This document shows, piece by piece, positions 1 through 8,036 of a stretch of 64,000 bases of DNA (its first letter is position 1; each line of letters begins with the position of its first letter). This DNA is from Pseudomonadota bacterium (GTDB lineage: Bacteria > Pseudomonadota > Gammaproteobacteria > Steroidobacterales > JBCBZW01). The notes under the pieces are model-generated. The model was not told the DNA's origin. It ran no database searches and was given only the letters and a program-made list of their open reading frames with translations. Location of the stretch: the NCBI GenBank assembly GCA_039193195.1, contig JBCCWS010000003.1, positions 124,001-188,000 on the forward strand, given 5' to 3'. The translations under genes and the position numbers were made by a program.

Positions 1-1242
1 GAAGTGCACCTGATCGCGCAGATCGTGCACATTGATATCGCGGATGTCGTGTCCGCCAACTTCGATGCGCCCCTTTTCAGGCTCCTGAAAGCGCTGCAGG
101 AGGTTGCGCATCACGTGCACGGCACCCCCGCTCCGCGATGCCACCAAGGTGCAACTGCCTGCCCTAAACTCCCCATCCAAAAAGTACATCACCCCACGAT
201 AGCTGTGGCTGACATCGACCAAACGAATGCTGGAGCCGAGCGTATCGATGCGCGGCTGGTCAGCCTCTTCCAAGGGCAGGGAGTAGAACTGGGAGAGCTT
301 GTGCAGGCCGGCGCACAGGTCATAGTAGAGCTCGAGGTAGTAGTGAAACCCCGCCAGGCCGGCGAAGATCGCCCCAAGGATGAGTTCCGCCGCCACCAGC
401 TGGCCGAGGGACAGCTCGCCGGCGATGACCAGAAAACCTCCAATGCCGAGCAGCGCAGCACTCGCGAGGGCGTAGAGCCCGAGCAAACCGATCACTTGGG
501 TGAAGGTGTAGCGAAAATGACGCCGGTGCTGATCGAGATATTTGTTAGCGTGGTGCTCCGTTCGCTCGAGGGCGTAGTCAATCGTACGGCGTGCCTTAAA
601 AAAATGATTGTTGCGGGTGATGGACTCCAGCCAGTCCGCCATATCCAACTTCGCTGAGGAGATGTCGACGGCGCTGGCGATGGCCTGGTTGTCTACCACT
701 CGCCAAACGAAGTAGACAAGCAGCGCGTGGGCCAGGCTAAAGGCGAAGAAGACCGGATGGTAGAAGGACACCACCACGTAGCCTACTAGCGTCTGCAGCA
801 CCAAGGTGGTGCCGCCGACGGCCATCGCGGGCAGGGTCTTCTGCAGGTTCATGATCTCGAAGAAGCGGTTCATCAAGTCGTCGCGGTTGCGATTGAGCAG
901 CGCGTCGTGATCCGCGTAGACCAGGCGTAGGGCAATCTCCGAGGTCATGCGAGCAAAGAAGCGACGCTCGAACACCTCCATCGCCCACACCTGTAGAGCG
1001 ACCAGGAACCCCGACAAGGCGAGCACCGCGAATAAGCCCAGGGAGAGCACGACGACTGCCCGCACCACCGTGGTGTTCGCCACCGCCTCGATCAAGATCT
1101 GCACCGAGATAGGAACGGCCAAGGTGAACAGGCTAATGGCGACCGCGTAGATGGCGGCGACGTAAAAGAAACCCGCGTCGGGCGCTACGATCAGGCGCAG
1201 CAGCGGAAACAGCCTGAACGGCTGTTTAGAAGGATCTGCCAT
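1..1242 (-). CDS. ABC exporter (membrane domain plus start of ATPase), 3' end outside window
   Basis: An open minus-strand frame runs from an ATG at 1242 (MADPSKQPFRLFPLL) off the left edge, 414 codons visible. Residues about 20-300 form a six-helix ABC exporter membrane domain. An ATPase domain begins near residue 335; the visible part ends just after the motif HDIRDINVHDLRDQV, which is typical of this domain. The P-loop region (residues 366-379) reads LVASRSGGAVHVMR where exporters have a pattern like LVGxxGSGKSTLMR, so the Walker A lysine aligns with Ala374. The rest of the domain is out of view. The gene lies 113 bp downstream of the TonB-like gene on the same strand and may belong to that operon. 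Substrate unknown. The exporter fold is clear; activity is doubtful. Confidence 0.8.
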   Translation of the reverse strand, partial: MADPSKQPFRLFPLLRLIVAPDAGFFYVAAIYAVAISLFTLAVPISVQILIEAVANTTVVRAVVVLSLGLFAVLALSGFLVALQVWAMEVFERRFFARMTSEIALRLVYADHDALLNRNRDDLMNRFFEIMNLQKTLPAMAVGGTTLVLQTLVGYVVVSFYHPVFFAFSLAHALLVYFVWRVVDNQAIASAVDISSAKLDMADWLESITRNNHFFKARRTIDYALERTEHHANKYLDQHRRHFRYTFTQVIGLLGLYALASAALLGIGGFLVIAGELSLGQLVAAELILGAIFAGLAGFHYYLELYYDLCAGLHKLSQFYSLPLEEADQPRIDTLGSSIRLVDVSHSYRGVMYFLDGEFRAGSCTLVASRSGGAVHVMRNLLQRFQEPEKGRIEVGGHDIRDINVHDLRDQVHF

Positions 1243-1300
1243 GGACGGTCGAGTACGACGAGCGCGGGGGTGACGCCCAACAGCCGCAGAATAACGTAAG

Positions 1301-1326
1301 ACCGCACCGGGGTTGCCCAGTGCGGT
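1301..1326 (-). terminator. weak hairpin after the TonB-like gene
   Basis: A 7-bp inverted repeat (ACCGCAC at 1301-1307, GTGCGGT at 1320-1326) with a 12-nt loop lies in the 113-bp gap between the TonB-like gene and the ABC exporter. On the minus strand it is followed by CTTACGTTATT, not a clean T tract. It could partly separate the two genes. Low certainty. Confidence 0.25.
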
Positions 1327-1355
1327 GTTCGGGCCGCGCTAGATGCGGCAGATTT

Positions 1356-2339
1356 TTATGCGGGGAAGAACTCGATCGGCTTGGTCGTGGTGACTTCTGA
1401 AACGTCCTTCGCGCCAAAGTCGAACAGGCGCACGCGGCGCACGAGCTTGGCTTCGAGTTCCGGTGAGTTCAGCTCACTCGACACCACCTCACACGCGACC
1501 ACCTGACCGGAGGGCGCGATCGTTAGGCGCAACACCAGCTTGCCCTGCAAACCAGGATTCTGACGCAAAGCACGTCGGTAGAGGGCGTAGATGGCTGCCT
1601 TGTTTCGATCGAACACCATCTCGATCTCTTCCCGACTGCGGGTCACGGCCACCGCTCCTGTAGCCTGCGCAGCAGCCCGCGCCACCTGGGCGACAGCGAC
1701 GTCACTCTCCACCGTGGTGGTCTGGCGACCGGTAAGCTGCGTGCCTCCGGTGTTGCGACTCAGGCCAGCAGTGTTAATCCCGCCACTCGCCGTGCCAGCC
1801 CCGGCGGTCACCAGCGAGCGCTCGCTGCGATCCGCAGCAGCTACCGAATCCGATAGGGCCTGAGGCTTGGCCGCCACAGTCACCGCCGAGTGCTGGCGAA
1901 GGTCTGCTAGCTGGTCGGCGAAGGCCATGACGCCCGTACGCGAGGCCTTCTCCCGTGCCTCGGCAACGCGTTCCTGAGGCTTCACTTCAGGCGGCGGCGG
2001 GACGGGCTCAGGCGTTGGCTTCACCTCGGGCTCGGACACGGGCTCAGGCGGCTTCTCCTGCACCACCGGCTCAGGCTCAGGCGCTGGTTCCGGCTGCACC
2101 ACGGGCGGTGGCGGCGGCGGCTTCTTGCGTTCTATCACGAGCTTCACGAAACGCTCAGGCACCTCCTCCGGCCGCGCCTGCTCCGCATCCTGAGTTGGCA
2201 GGATTGGCACGATGAGCGCAAGCACCAAGGTGACGGCGAGCACCCGGAGCGTGAACTTGTTCAGACGCTTGGCGTCAACCTCGGGCACGCTCCACGGCAG
2301 GTCGTACTCGCGGTAGTAGCTGTGCACGTAAGTGCTCAT
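1356..2339 (-). CDS. TonB-like energy transducer with AgmX/PglI C-terminal domain (GltG/GltJ-like)
   Basis: Predicted 327 aa. The ATG at 2339 overlaps the stop of the upstream ExbD gene by 4 bp (ATGA); the longer open frame upstream reads as shadow. Layout: cytoplasmic N-terminus, one membrane helix at about residues 31-48, a Pro/Glu/Lys-rich periplasmic linker at about 60-130 as in TonB, then a C-terminal globular domain (about 230-327). That domain has an EIEMVFDRNKAAIYALYRRA start and a VVACEVVSSE core, typical of the AgmX/PglI family, a TonB-C relative. In Myxococcus such proteins (GltG, GltJ) link the AglRQS motor to periplasmic Glt proteins. Here it closes an operon with an ExbB, two ExbDs and TPR proteins, so it probably carries proton-motive-force energy across the periplasm. 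The partner at the outer membrane is unknown. Confidence 0.85.
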   Translation of the reverse strand: MSTYVHSYYREYDLPWSVPEVDAKRLNKFTLRVLAVTLVLALIVPILPTQDAEQARPEEVPERFVKLVIERKKPPPPPPVVQPEPAPEPEPVVQEKPPEPVSEPEVKPTPEPVPPPPEVKPQERVAEAREKASRTGVMAFADQLADLRQHSAVTVAAKPQALSDSVAAADRSERSLVTAGAGTASGGINTAGLSRNTGGTQLTGRQTTTVESDVAVAQVARAAAQATGAVAVTRSREEIEMVFDRNKAAIYALYRRALRQNPGLQGKLVLRLTIAPSGQVVACEVVSSELNSPELEAKLVRRVRLFDFGAKDVSEVTTTKPIEFFPA

Positions 2340-2875
2340 GACTGGGCACCTCCTGCCGGCTCGTCCTTGCCCGCCCGCTGCACGACGGCCAAGGAGACTC
2401 GCGTGTAGTCCGCATCGGTGCACGTCGCCATGACCTTCTTCAACAGGCGGAAGGGCGTGCCCTTATCTCCCATGATGGTGACTTCGTGTGCCGGCGGCTC
2501 TTCGTCGGCCGCCAGACCCGCGTCGGCGATCAGCCGCTCGTGTTCGGCGGCCAGGGCCTCGCGCAAGGGCGCGATGATGTTGCCCTCTACGGCAGCGGCT
2601 TCCTCGGTCGTCGCCACCTGCTGCCCCTGAACCAGGATGCGGTCGCCCGTGACCATGACCACCACCGTTTCGCGGGGCTTCTCCTCGGCGACCGATTCGG
2701 GCATCGCCAGGATCTTCGAGGACGGCACTTCCTGTGAATCGTTGGAGTTCACGAGCAGGAAGAACACCAGGATGGTGAAGATGTCCATCAGTGAGACGAG
2801 GTTGAGTTTGCCGGCCGCAGACGCGTTGGCGTTGCGCCGCCCGCCACTGAAGCGACGATTGAATCTGGTTGACAC
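2336..2875 (-). CDS. ExbD/TolR-family proton channel subunit (Asp present)
   Basis: Predicted 179 aa. A short basic N-terminus is followed by one membrane helix starting near residue 24 (LNLVSLMDIFTILVFFLL) and a periplasmic domain. Asp31 in the motif SLMDIF is the conserved proton-carrying aspartate of ExbD/TolR. The gene is second of two exbD-like genes, 22 bp after the other one, and overlaps the TonB-like gene by 4 bp. The periplasmic part (about 55-179) is longer than a minimal ExbD and has an acidic stretch. It should form the stator/motor with the ExbB-like protein at 3471-4121, like AglS/AglQ with AglR in Myxococcus. The family call is secure; the pairing is inferred from the operon. 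Confidence 0.88.
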   Translation of the reverse strand: MSTRFNRRFSGGRRNANASAAGKLNLVSLMDIFTILVFFLLVNSNDSQEVPSSKILAMPESVAEEKPRETVVVMVTGDRILVQGQQVATTEEAAAVEGNIIAPLREALAAEHERLIADAGLAADEEPPAHEVTIMGDKGTPFRLLKKVMATCTDADYTRVSLAVVQRAGKDEPAGGAQS

Positions 2876-2897
2876 GATCAGTGCTCCTTAAGAGGCG

Positions 2898-3467
2898 TCA
2901 GTCGCCCGCATCGAGGACGCTCGCGGCGTCAGCGGTCAGGGCAGCTTCGACGCCAGGCGAGGCAGGTACGGCATCGCCCACGGCGATCTCGGGGAACAGC
3001 TCACCGAATTGCTTGGCGCCGTTCTCCACCACTTCTTCCACGCGCACCGAGTCCATCACCTGCACGAGTACGTCGTACTCGATGTCGGGCTCCAGCAGCA
3101 CCGTAGCGTCAGTCTTGTCGGGGTAGCGCACCTTCACCTGCTTCAGGAAGTCGGCGAGGGCCGCGAGGTCGTACTTGCCATCCACGGTGTTGGCAAAGGC
3201 CTTCAGCAGACCCGTGTCGCGATCGCCCACTTCCAGGTAGTTAGCGCGCACCGTGATCTCCAGATTGAGCGTCTCTTCCGGCTCCGCCTGAGCAGCCGCA
3301 CCGTCGGGACCCGGAAGGTTGAGCTCAATCACGGCCAAGCGTGAGAACACGGCAGTGATCAGGAGGAACGGCACCAGGATCACCATCAGGTTCATAAACG
3401 CCGTGATGTTGAGCTCTGCCGTCTCCTGAGCGTGCCGATCTCGCCACTTGCGCCGACCGATGGCCAT
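2898..3467 (-). CDS. ExbD/TolR-family subunit lacking the conserved Asp
   Basis: Predicted 189 aa, ATG at 3467, 3 bp after the ExbB-like gene. One membrane helix begins near residue 19 (ELNITAFMNLMVILVPFLL). In ExbD/TolR the motif is NxTPFxDxM; here the position of the proton-binding Asp is Asn26 (codon AAC, read directly). The periplasmic domain has the usual ExbD-like length plus an acidic C-terminal tail. Since the next gene encodes a second ExbD with the Asp intact, a heterodimer with a single proton site is possible, or this subunit is structural. The gene shows no sign of decay: frame, spacing and codon use match its neighbours. Confidence 0.88.
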   Translation of the reverse strand: MAIGRRKWRDRHAQETAELNITAFMNLMVILVPFLLITAVFSRLAVIELNLPGPDGAAAQAEPEETLNLEITVRANYLEVGDRDTGLLKAFANTVDGKYDLAALADFLKQVKVRYPDKTDATVLLEPDIEYDVLVQVMDSVRVEEVVENGAKQFGELFPEIAVGDAVPASPGVEAALTADAASVLDAGD

Positions 3468-3470
3468 GGC

Positions 3471-4121
3471 CTAGGCCGCCTCTTTCTGCGCCGTGCGCTC
3501 GCTCACGTTGTTCAGGAACTTCACCGCCGCCATCTCGAGCGAATCGACGATGCGCGAGGTCTTCGACTGCAGCACCGTGTGGATCAGCAGGAGCGGAATC
3601 GCCACCATCAGACCGAAGGCCGTGGTGTTCATGGCCACGGAGATACTGGCGGACAGGAGGTCTGCCTTCTCCGCCGGGTTGGCCGCGGCCACCGCGGTAA
3701 AGGCCTTGATCAGACCGATGATGGTGCCGAGCAGGCCGAGCAGTGTCGCCACGTTGGCGAAGGTGGCCAGGTAGTGGGTGCGTTGCTCGAGGCGCGGCAC
3801 CTCCTCCATCAGGCTCTCCTCCATGGCGCGCTCGATGTCGTCGCGGCGGCGCGAGCTGCGCAGGCGATCGAAGCCGTAGGACAGGATCTTGCCGACGGAG
3901 GTCTTAGACTGGCGGGTCACGATCACCGCCTGGTTGTAGTCGCCGCTCTTCAGCAGCGGCGTGACCTTCTTCCAGACCTGCTGATTGCGTACAGCGGACA
4001 TGGAGAGCACCACCCAACGCTCGAGGGCGATGGCGAGGCCAATCGCAAAGACGATGACGATCGGGTACATGAACATCCCGCCGTCTTGAAAGAAACTGAC
4101 TACCGCGTTGTAGGCGTTCAT
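3471..4121 (-). CDS. MotA/TolQ/ExbB-family proton channel (AglR-like)
   Basis: Predicted 216 aa, the usual size for ExbB/TolQ. Three membrane helices are visible: about residues 16-36, about 120-142 (containing TLLGLLGTIIGLIKAF) and about 160-182 (MNTTAFGLMVAIPLLL). The GLLGTIIG and NTTAFGL motifs hold the small residues and threonines that line the ion path in ExbB. A cytoplasmic loop with basic residues (RLRSSRRRDD) lies between helices 1 and 2. The gene precedes two exbD-like genes and a TonB-like gene, so it is the motor core of the operon. AglR of Myxococcus is in the same family; TolQ itself is usually beside tolA/tolB/pal, which are not seen here. Confidence 0.9.
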   Translation of the reverse strand: MNAYNAVVSFFQDGGMFMYPIVIVFAIGLAIALERWVVLSMSAVRNQQVWKKVTPLLKSGDYNQAVIVTRQSKTSVGKILSYGFDRLRSSRRRDDIERAMEESLMEEVPRLEQRTHYLATFANVATLLGLLGTIIGLIKAFTAVAAANPAEKADLLSASISVAMNTTAFGLMVAIPLLLIHTVLQSKTSRIVDSLEMAAVKFLNNVSERTAQKEAA

Positions 4122-4125
4122 TAAC

Positions 4126-4578
4126 TTATTCCTCAGTCAGGTTAGTCGCCGTCTTGGCCAATTGTGCTGCGTCATCCTTAGGCGCACCGTGAAGCAAGCC
4201 GTAGTACTCGAGTTCGCGTCGAAATACTTCCGGATCCACGGGGGCCAGGGCCTCCTCCACTAGGCTGACGATCGGTCGTCCGCCGAGTTCTGCGGGTGCC
4301 GCGGACTTCCACGGCACCACCACCATCACGCGCGGCAACTCCCGGTTGCCGCTCACGGAGGTGGTCTGTAGTTCGATCTCTTGCCGGCCGCCGCGGCGGG
4401 TCGCACGCATACGGGTGGGCGCTGGCGAGGTCTCCACCGCCGGCCCTGGCAGCTCCTGCGCATCGGCCGCCGCGCTCGCGCTCGCCTCCTCTTCCTGGGC
4501 GAAAGCGCCAAAGCCCGTCAGCACGCCGGCGAGGGCGACGACCAGCAGACTGCGCCTTCGGTGATTAGAATTCTTCAT
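4126..4578 (-). CDS. small exported protein of unknown function in the motor operon
   Basis: Predicted 150 aa. I chose the ATG at 4578 because AGGAG lies 6 nt upstream and a signal peptide follows directly (basic NHRRR, a hydrophobic LLVVALAGVLTGF stretch, then AFAQ/EEE as the likely cleavage site). The start overlaps the end of the TPR-lipoprotein gene by 14 bp. The mature part is acidic at first, then has a conserved-looking core (ELPRVMVVVPWKSA) and a FRRELEYYGLLHG segment near the C-terminus. I do not recognise the family. Its position just ahead of the ExbB gene points to a periplasmic part of the same machine. Confidence 0.75.
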   Translation of the reverse strand: MKNSNHRRRSLLVVALAGVLTGFGAFAQEEEASASAAADAQELPGPAVETSPAPTRMRATRRGGRQEIELQTTSVSGNRELPRVMVVVPWKSAAPAELGGRPIVSLVEEALAPVDPEVFRRELEYYGLLHGAPKDDAAQLAKTATNLTEE

Positions 4579-5206
4579 CGACCACTCCTGCCGTTCGCTG
4601 TTCGGCTTCCACTTGCCTGCGCATGTCGGCGATCCACGCCTCCACCCGATCGTCCGGCTCTTCCGCGAGTTCGAAATAGCGTTCGTAGTGCACCAGGGCC
4701 TCAGCGGGCTGGTGCAGATAGATATCGTGCAGCACGGCGGCGTTGAAGTGCGCCAGCGCGTAGTCAGGCACAGCTGCAATAGCCTTCTCGTAGGCATCGC
4801 GCGCCGAGAGGAAGCGGCCCATCTGACGATAGACAACACCGAGCTGATTCCAGGCCTCAACAGCGTCCGGCCGCAGCTCGATGGCGCCGAGCAGGGCGTT
4901 CTTTGCCGCCTCGAACTCCCCCTCACCGGAGAGCGCGATGCCGAGGTTCACGCGCGGGCCGAGCAGCGTGGGCTGGGCCGCGATGAGCGCTTCGAGGCGC
5001 TCACTGGCGCCGGTGAAATCGCCCGCTTCGAGCAGCGCCAGGGCAGCGCCGTAATCCCGTTGTACCTGCGCCGACACTACCACCGCATCGGCCTCACCTG
5101 CTTCGCCTCCCTTCGCCTTACGATCGGAAGGCACGGAAGAGCAGCCGGCCAGCACGAGTGCGCCAGTAAGTAGCAGTAATAGCTGCGCGCCTGCGCGGGT
5201 CGGCAC
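4565..5206 (-). CDS. TPR lipoprotein (GltE/AglT-like)
   Basis: Predicted 213 aa from a GTG at 5206; no ATG lies between the upstream stop and the signal peptide, so a non-ATG start is needed and the exact codon is uncertain. A lipoprotein signal peptide (LLLLLTGALVLAGCSS) puts the Cys at the lipobox LAGC. Residues about 45-190 contain at least three TPR units (for example FTGASERLEALIAAQPTLLG, AVEAWNQLGVVYRQMGRF and ALAHFNAAVLHDIY). TPR lipoproteins of this size scaffold envelope complexes; AglT/GltE is the Myxococcus example. The gene follows a 931-aa TPR gene by 34 bp and overlaps the next by 14 bp. The lipoprotein/TPR call is firm, the GltE comparison is by context. Confidence 0.8.
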   Translation of the reverse strand: MPTRAGAQLLLLLTGALVLAGCSSVPSDRKAKGGEAGEADAVVVSAQVQRDYGAALALLEAGDFTGASERLEALIAAQPTLLGPRVNLGIALSGEGEFEAAKNALLGAIELRPDAVEAWNQLGVVYRQMGRFLSARDAYEKAIAAVPDYALAHFNAAVLHDIYLHQPAEALVHYERYFELAEEPDDRVEAWIADMRRQVEAEQRTAGVVDEEF

Positions 5207-5240
5207 CGGTCGCTTCGATCGCGCGACTCGATGGGCAGGC

Positions 5241-8036
5241 TTAATCGATGTAGCTGACAAGGGTCTCTCCCTTCTCTGCCTTGGCGTAGCGCGCCGGCAC
5301 CAGTTCGGCGAGGCGTGCCAAGCTGGCCTGCACCCATTCGTCGAACACGCCGTCCACGGTGCGACGCGCATTGGCCTCATGTAATTCGATCGCCTGTTCC
5401 TCGAAGGGAAAGGCCTGTTCTTCGAGCAGGAACTCGTATTGCTCCAACTCCAGTTCGCTCAGCTCCGGCGGTCGCTCCGAGTCCATCAGGGCGCGACCGA
5501 GGCCAAGGTAGAGATCCGCGATGCGGTACGCGGACGCCGTACTGACGCCGGCGATGCCATAGCCCGCCGCCAAGGTGTAGGCGTCGAGCGTGCTTTCCAT
5601 CGCACCGCGCTTGGCCGTGAGGCTGTCCTGGATCGGCAGGGTCAGCTGCAGACGTTCGAAGCGTTGGCGCTCCACGTCGGCGAGCTTGAGGGCCGCACCG
5701 GCGGCGGCGCTGCGGCTGCGATCGCTACGGTTGGCGCCTGCCGCGGCATCGATGTCCACTAGGCGGCGCAAGGCCGTGAGCTCCGCCGCACCGTTGCCGA
5801 GGCGCTGGTGCGTGGCGGCCGTGCGCTCCTGGGCATCGACGCGTTCGTCGAGGCTCACGGGCAGCTGATCACTCAGGAAGGCAAGCATGGCGAGCGTCTT
5901 GGCTGGGTTGGCCGATTGCTCGTACTGATTTGCAGCATTCCACGCCGAGTCGATGCGCACGTCCATGGGTTCGCTGTCCGTCCGTGCCACCCGTTCAAGC
6001 TCGACCGCAGCGCCAGCAGCGTCGCCCGTGGCGAGATACGCCGTGGCCAGCTTGCGGGTTACATCGGCGCCGTACTCGTGATCAGGGTGGCGCGCGCGGA
6101 AGTCGTTCAGGGCGGTGGCGGCCCGATCCCACTGCTCGAGCTGAATCAGGGCGGCGGAGGCATCGTAGTCGGCGGTGGCGGTGATCGAGGAGTTCGGCGC
6201 CACCTGCGCAACCCGCAGGAAGTCCTCCACGGCGCTCTCGAGGTCGCCCGCATCACGATGGGCCTCGCCCTGGCGGTAGACGCTCGCGGCCAGGCGCTCG
6301 GTCATGTCATCGCGCACCTGCGGCGCAGGATCGAGGGCCAGCACCTGTTGATAGGCCTGTTCAGCGCGCAGGTAATCCGCCAGCTCGAACTGGGCGTAGC
6401 CGACCACGGTCCAGGCGGTACGCGCGAGGGCCAGCTCGGCGGGCGGGTCCCAGGTCGTCACCACGACCGCTGCCTCGCTCGCCGCGGCGTACTCACCGAA
6501 GGCGAACAGGTCTTCCGCCGCCCGCGTCTGGACGGGCACCGATTGCGGGTGGGTCGGGAAGGTTGCGGCGAAGCGCAGGGCGCTGTCGACGCCCTGGCGG
6601 CGCCAGCCGTCGCGGCTCCCACCATCACCCAGTCTCTCGGCTTCACGGTCGTAAGCGAGCAGCGCCGCGTAACCGGCCTCGGCAGCCTGCTCGTGGTCGC
6701 CGTACTCGTAGGCGGTCCGCTCGTACTCTTCCGTCGCCTCGGCAAAGCGCTCCTGTTCGAACAGCAGTTCGGCAAGCAGGAAGCGTTTGCCCGGCGTCTC
6801 CACCTCGGCGGGGAAGGAGGCGAGCCACTGACGGTACCAATAGGTGGCCGTCTCGTAATCCGCAGCGGAATCGACCGTGCCGGCCTCAGCCCCTGCCTGG
6901 GCGCGCGCGTGGTAGTACTCGGTCAGATCCGTCAGGTGCACCTTGAGGGCCGCAACCACGTCCTCCAAGTCGGCGGGGGCGTGCAGGCTCCAGAACGGCG
7001 CCGTGAGGGCGTAGCGCTCGGCGAAGGCCTCCTTCGCTGCCAGGACCTCGTCGGCAAAACCCGCATTGACGAAGGTGTCGATCACCCGCAGCTGCAGGAC
7101 CGGCGCCTCGCGGTGCTCAGGGTAGGCCACCGAGAAAGCGTCATAGGTGCTCGCCGCATCGTTGAAACGCTCCTGCCCCAGGTAGAGGTCGCCGAGGCCT
7201 GCGTACACGAGGTGTTCGAAGCCTGGATTTGCCTGCGTGGCGAGGAACGCCGTCAGAGAGTCGACGCCGTCGAGGTAGGAGAAGCTGATGCTCATCGCGC
7301 GGATCGCATCGTCCAGCAGTTCGCGCTCGGCGCGGGAGATGTCATCTTCGGCGCGTTGGCTGTAAGCGATGTCATCGGATGTAAGGATGCGCCCCGCGAG
7401 GTGCCAGAAGGCAGCGGTACCGTCCTCGTAGCGCGCCTCACGGAACAGGGACCAACCCTGCTTGTAGAGGGACTGATCGAAGAAATCGGACTGATCACCG
7501 ATAGCCAGCACCTGGCCGTAGGCATCCGCGGCCAGGTCGAAATCCTGGCGCAGGAAGTACGCCTCGCCCTGGCGGAACCAAGCCTCGTCCACCAGCGGTG
7601 AGTCGGGGTGTTCGGTGACCAGGCGCGAAAGGGCGAGCACGGCGTCATTCGGCTCGCCGCGTTGATCGTGCGCCCGGGCGAGCTGGTAGAGCACCACGTC
7701 GCCCTCGGGACGATCGGGGTAGCGATTGACCAGCTCTGCGTAGAGGCGGATCGCCTCACCGTAGGCAGCCTGGGCCGCGTCCAAGCGCTCCTCCTCTAGG
7801 AGCAGCTCTTCGGCGCGCTCGAGCTCGAGATCGGCGAGGCGACGCAGGGCGTCGGCTCGGCGCGGGTCATCGGCCGGCGCGAGCTCGAGGAACGCGTGGT
7901 AGCTATCCCGCGCGCGCTCGGCGTCGAGGAAATCAGACAGCACCTGGCTCTGCGCGGGCAGCGCGACGGCGAGCACCGCGCCAGCCACCGCCGCTGGCAG
8001 GACGTTTCGTCCCGGTTGTCGCGAGTCACCCGCCAT
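5241..8036 (-). CDS. large exported TPR-repeat protein (GltI/AgmK-like by context)
   Basis: Predicted 931 aa. It starts with an ATG that shares one base with the upstream stop (TAATG). A signal peptide (PAAVAGAVLAVALPAQSQ) is followed by many TPR-like helical repeats through most of the protein, with typical units such as RADALRRLADLELERAEELL, EGDVVLYQLARAHDQRGEP and LVDEAWFRQGEAYFLRQ. It should be periplasmic or outer-membrane associated. Long TPR solenoids of this kind occur in the Glt complex (AgmK/GltI, AgmU/GltD) and in BamD/YbgF-like families; here three TPR genes stand in a row ahead of the ExbB/ExbD/TonB genes. Exact partner unknown. No frameshift or internal stop. Confidence 0.82.
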   Translation of the reverse strand: MAGDSRQPGRNVLPAAVAGAVLAVALPAQSQVLSDFLDAERARDSYHAFLELAPADDPRRADALRRLADLELERAEELLLEEERLDAAQAAYGEAIRLYAELVNRYPDRPEGDVVLYQLARAHDQRGEPNDAVLALSRLVTEHPDSPLVDEAWFRQGEAYFLRQDFDLAADAYGQVLAIGDQSDFFDQSLYKQGWSLFREARYEDGTAAFWHLAGRILTSDDIAYSQRAEDDISRAERELLDDAIRAMSISFSYLDGVDSLTAFLATQANPGFEHLVYAGLGDLYLGQERFNDAASTYDAFSVAYPEHREAPVLQLRVIDTFVNAGFADEVLAAKEAFAERYALTAPFWSLHAPADLEDVVAALKVHLTDLTEYYHARAQAGAEAGTVDSAADYETATYWYRQWLASFPAEVETPGKRFLLAELLFEQERFAEATEEYERTAYEYGDHEQAAEAGYAALLAYDREAERLGDGGSRDGWRRQGVDSALRFAATFPTHPQSVPVQTRAAEDLFAFGEYAAASEAAVVVTTWDPPAELALARTAWTVVGYAQFELADYLRAEQAYQQVLALDPAPQVRDDMTERLAASVYRQGEAHRDAGDLESAVEDFLRVAQVAPNSSITATADYDASAALIQLEQWDRAATALNDFRARHPDHEYGADVTRKLATAYLATGDAAGAAVELERVARTDSEPMDVRIDSAWNAANQYEQSANPAKTLAMLAFLSDQLPVSLDERVDAQERTAATHQRLGNGAAELTALRRLVDIDAAAGANRSDRSRSAAAGAALKLADVERQRFERLQLTLPIQDSLTAKRGAMESTLDAYTLAAGYGIAGVSTASAYRIADLYLGLGRALMDSERPPELSELELEQYEFLLEEQAFPFEEQAIELHEANARRTVDGVFDEWVQASLARLAELVPARYAKAEKGETLVSYID

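Noticed and set aside
5808-7601. 597-aa plus-strand open frame over the 931-aa TPR gene
   Set aside because: It is the antisense shadow of a GC-rich TPR gene with clear repeat motifs on the minus strand; its own translation has no recognisable motifs.
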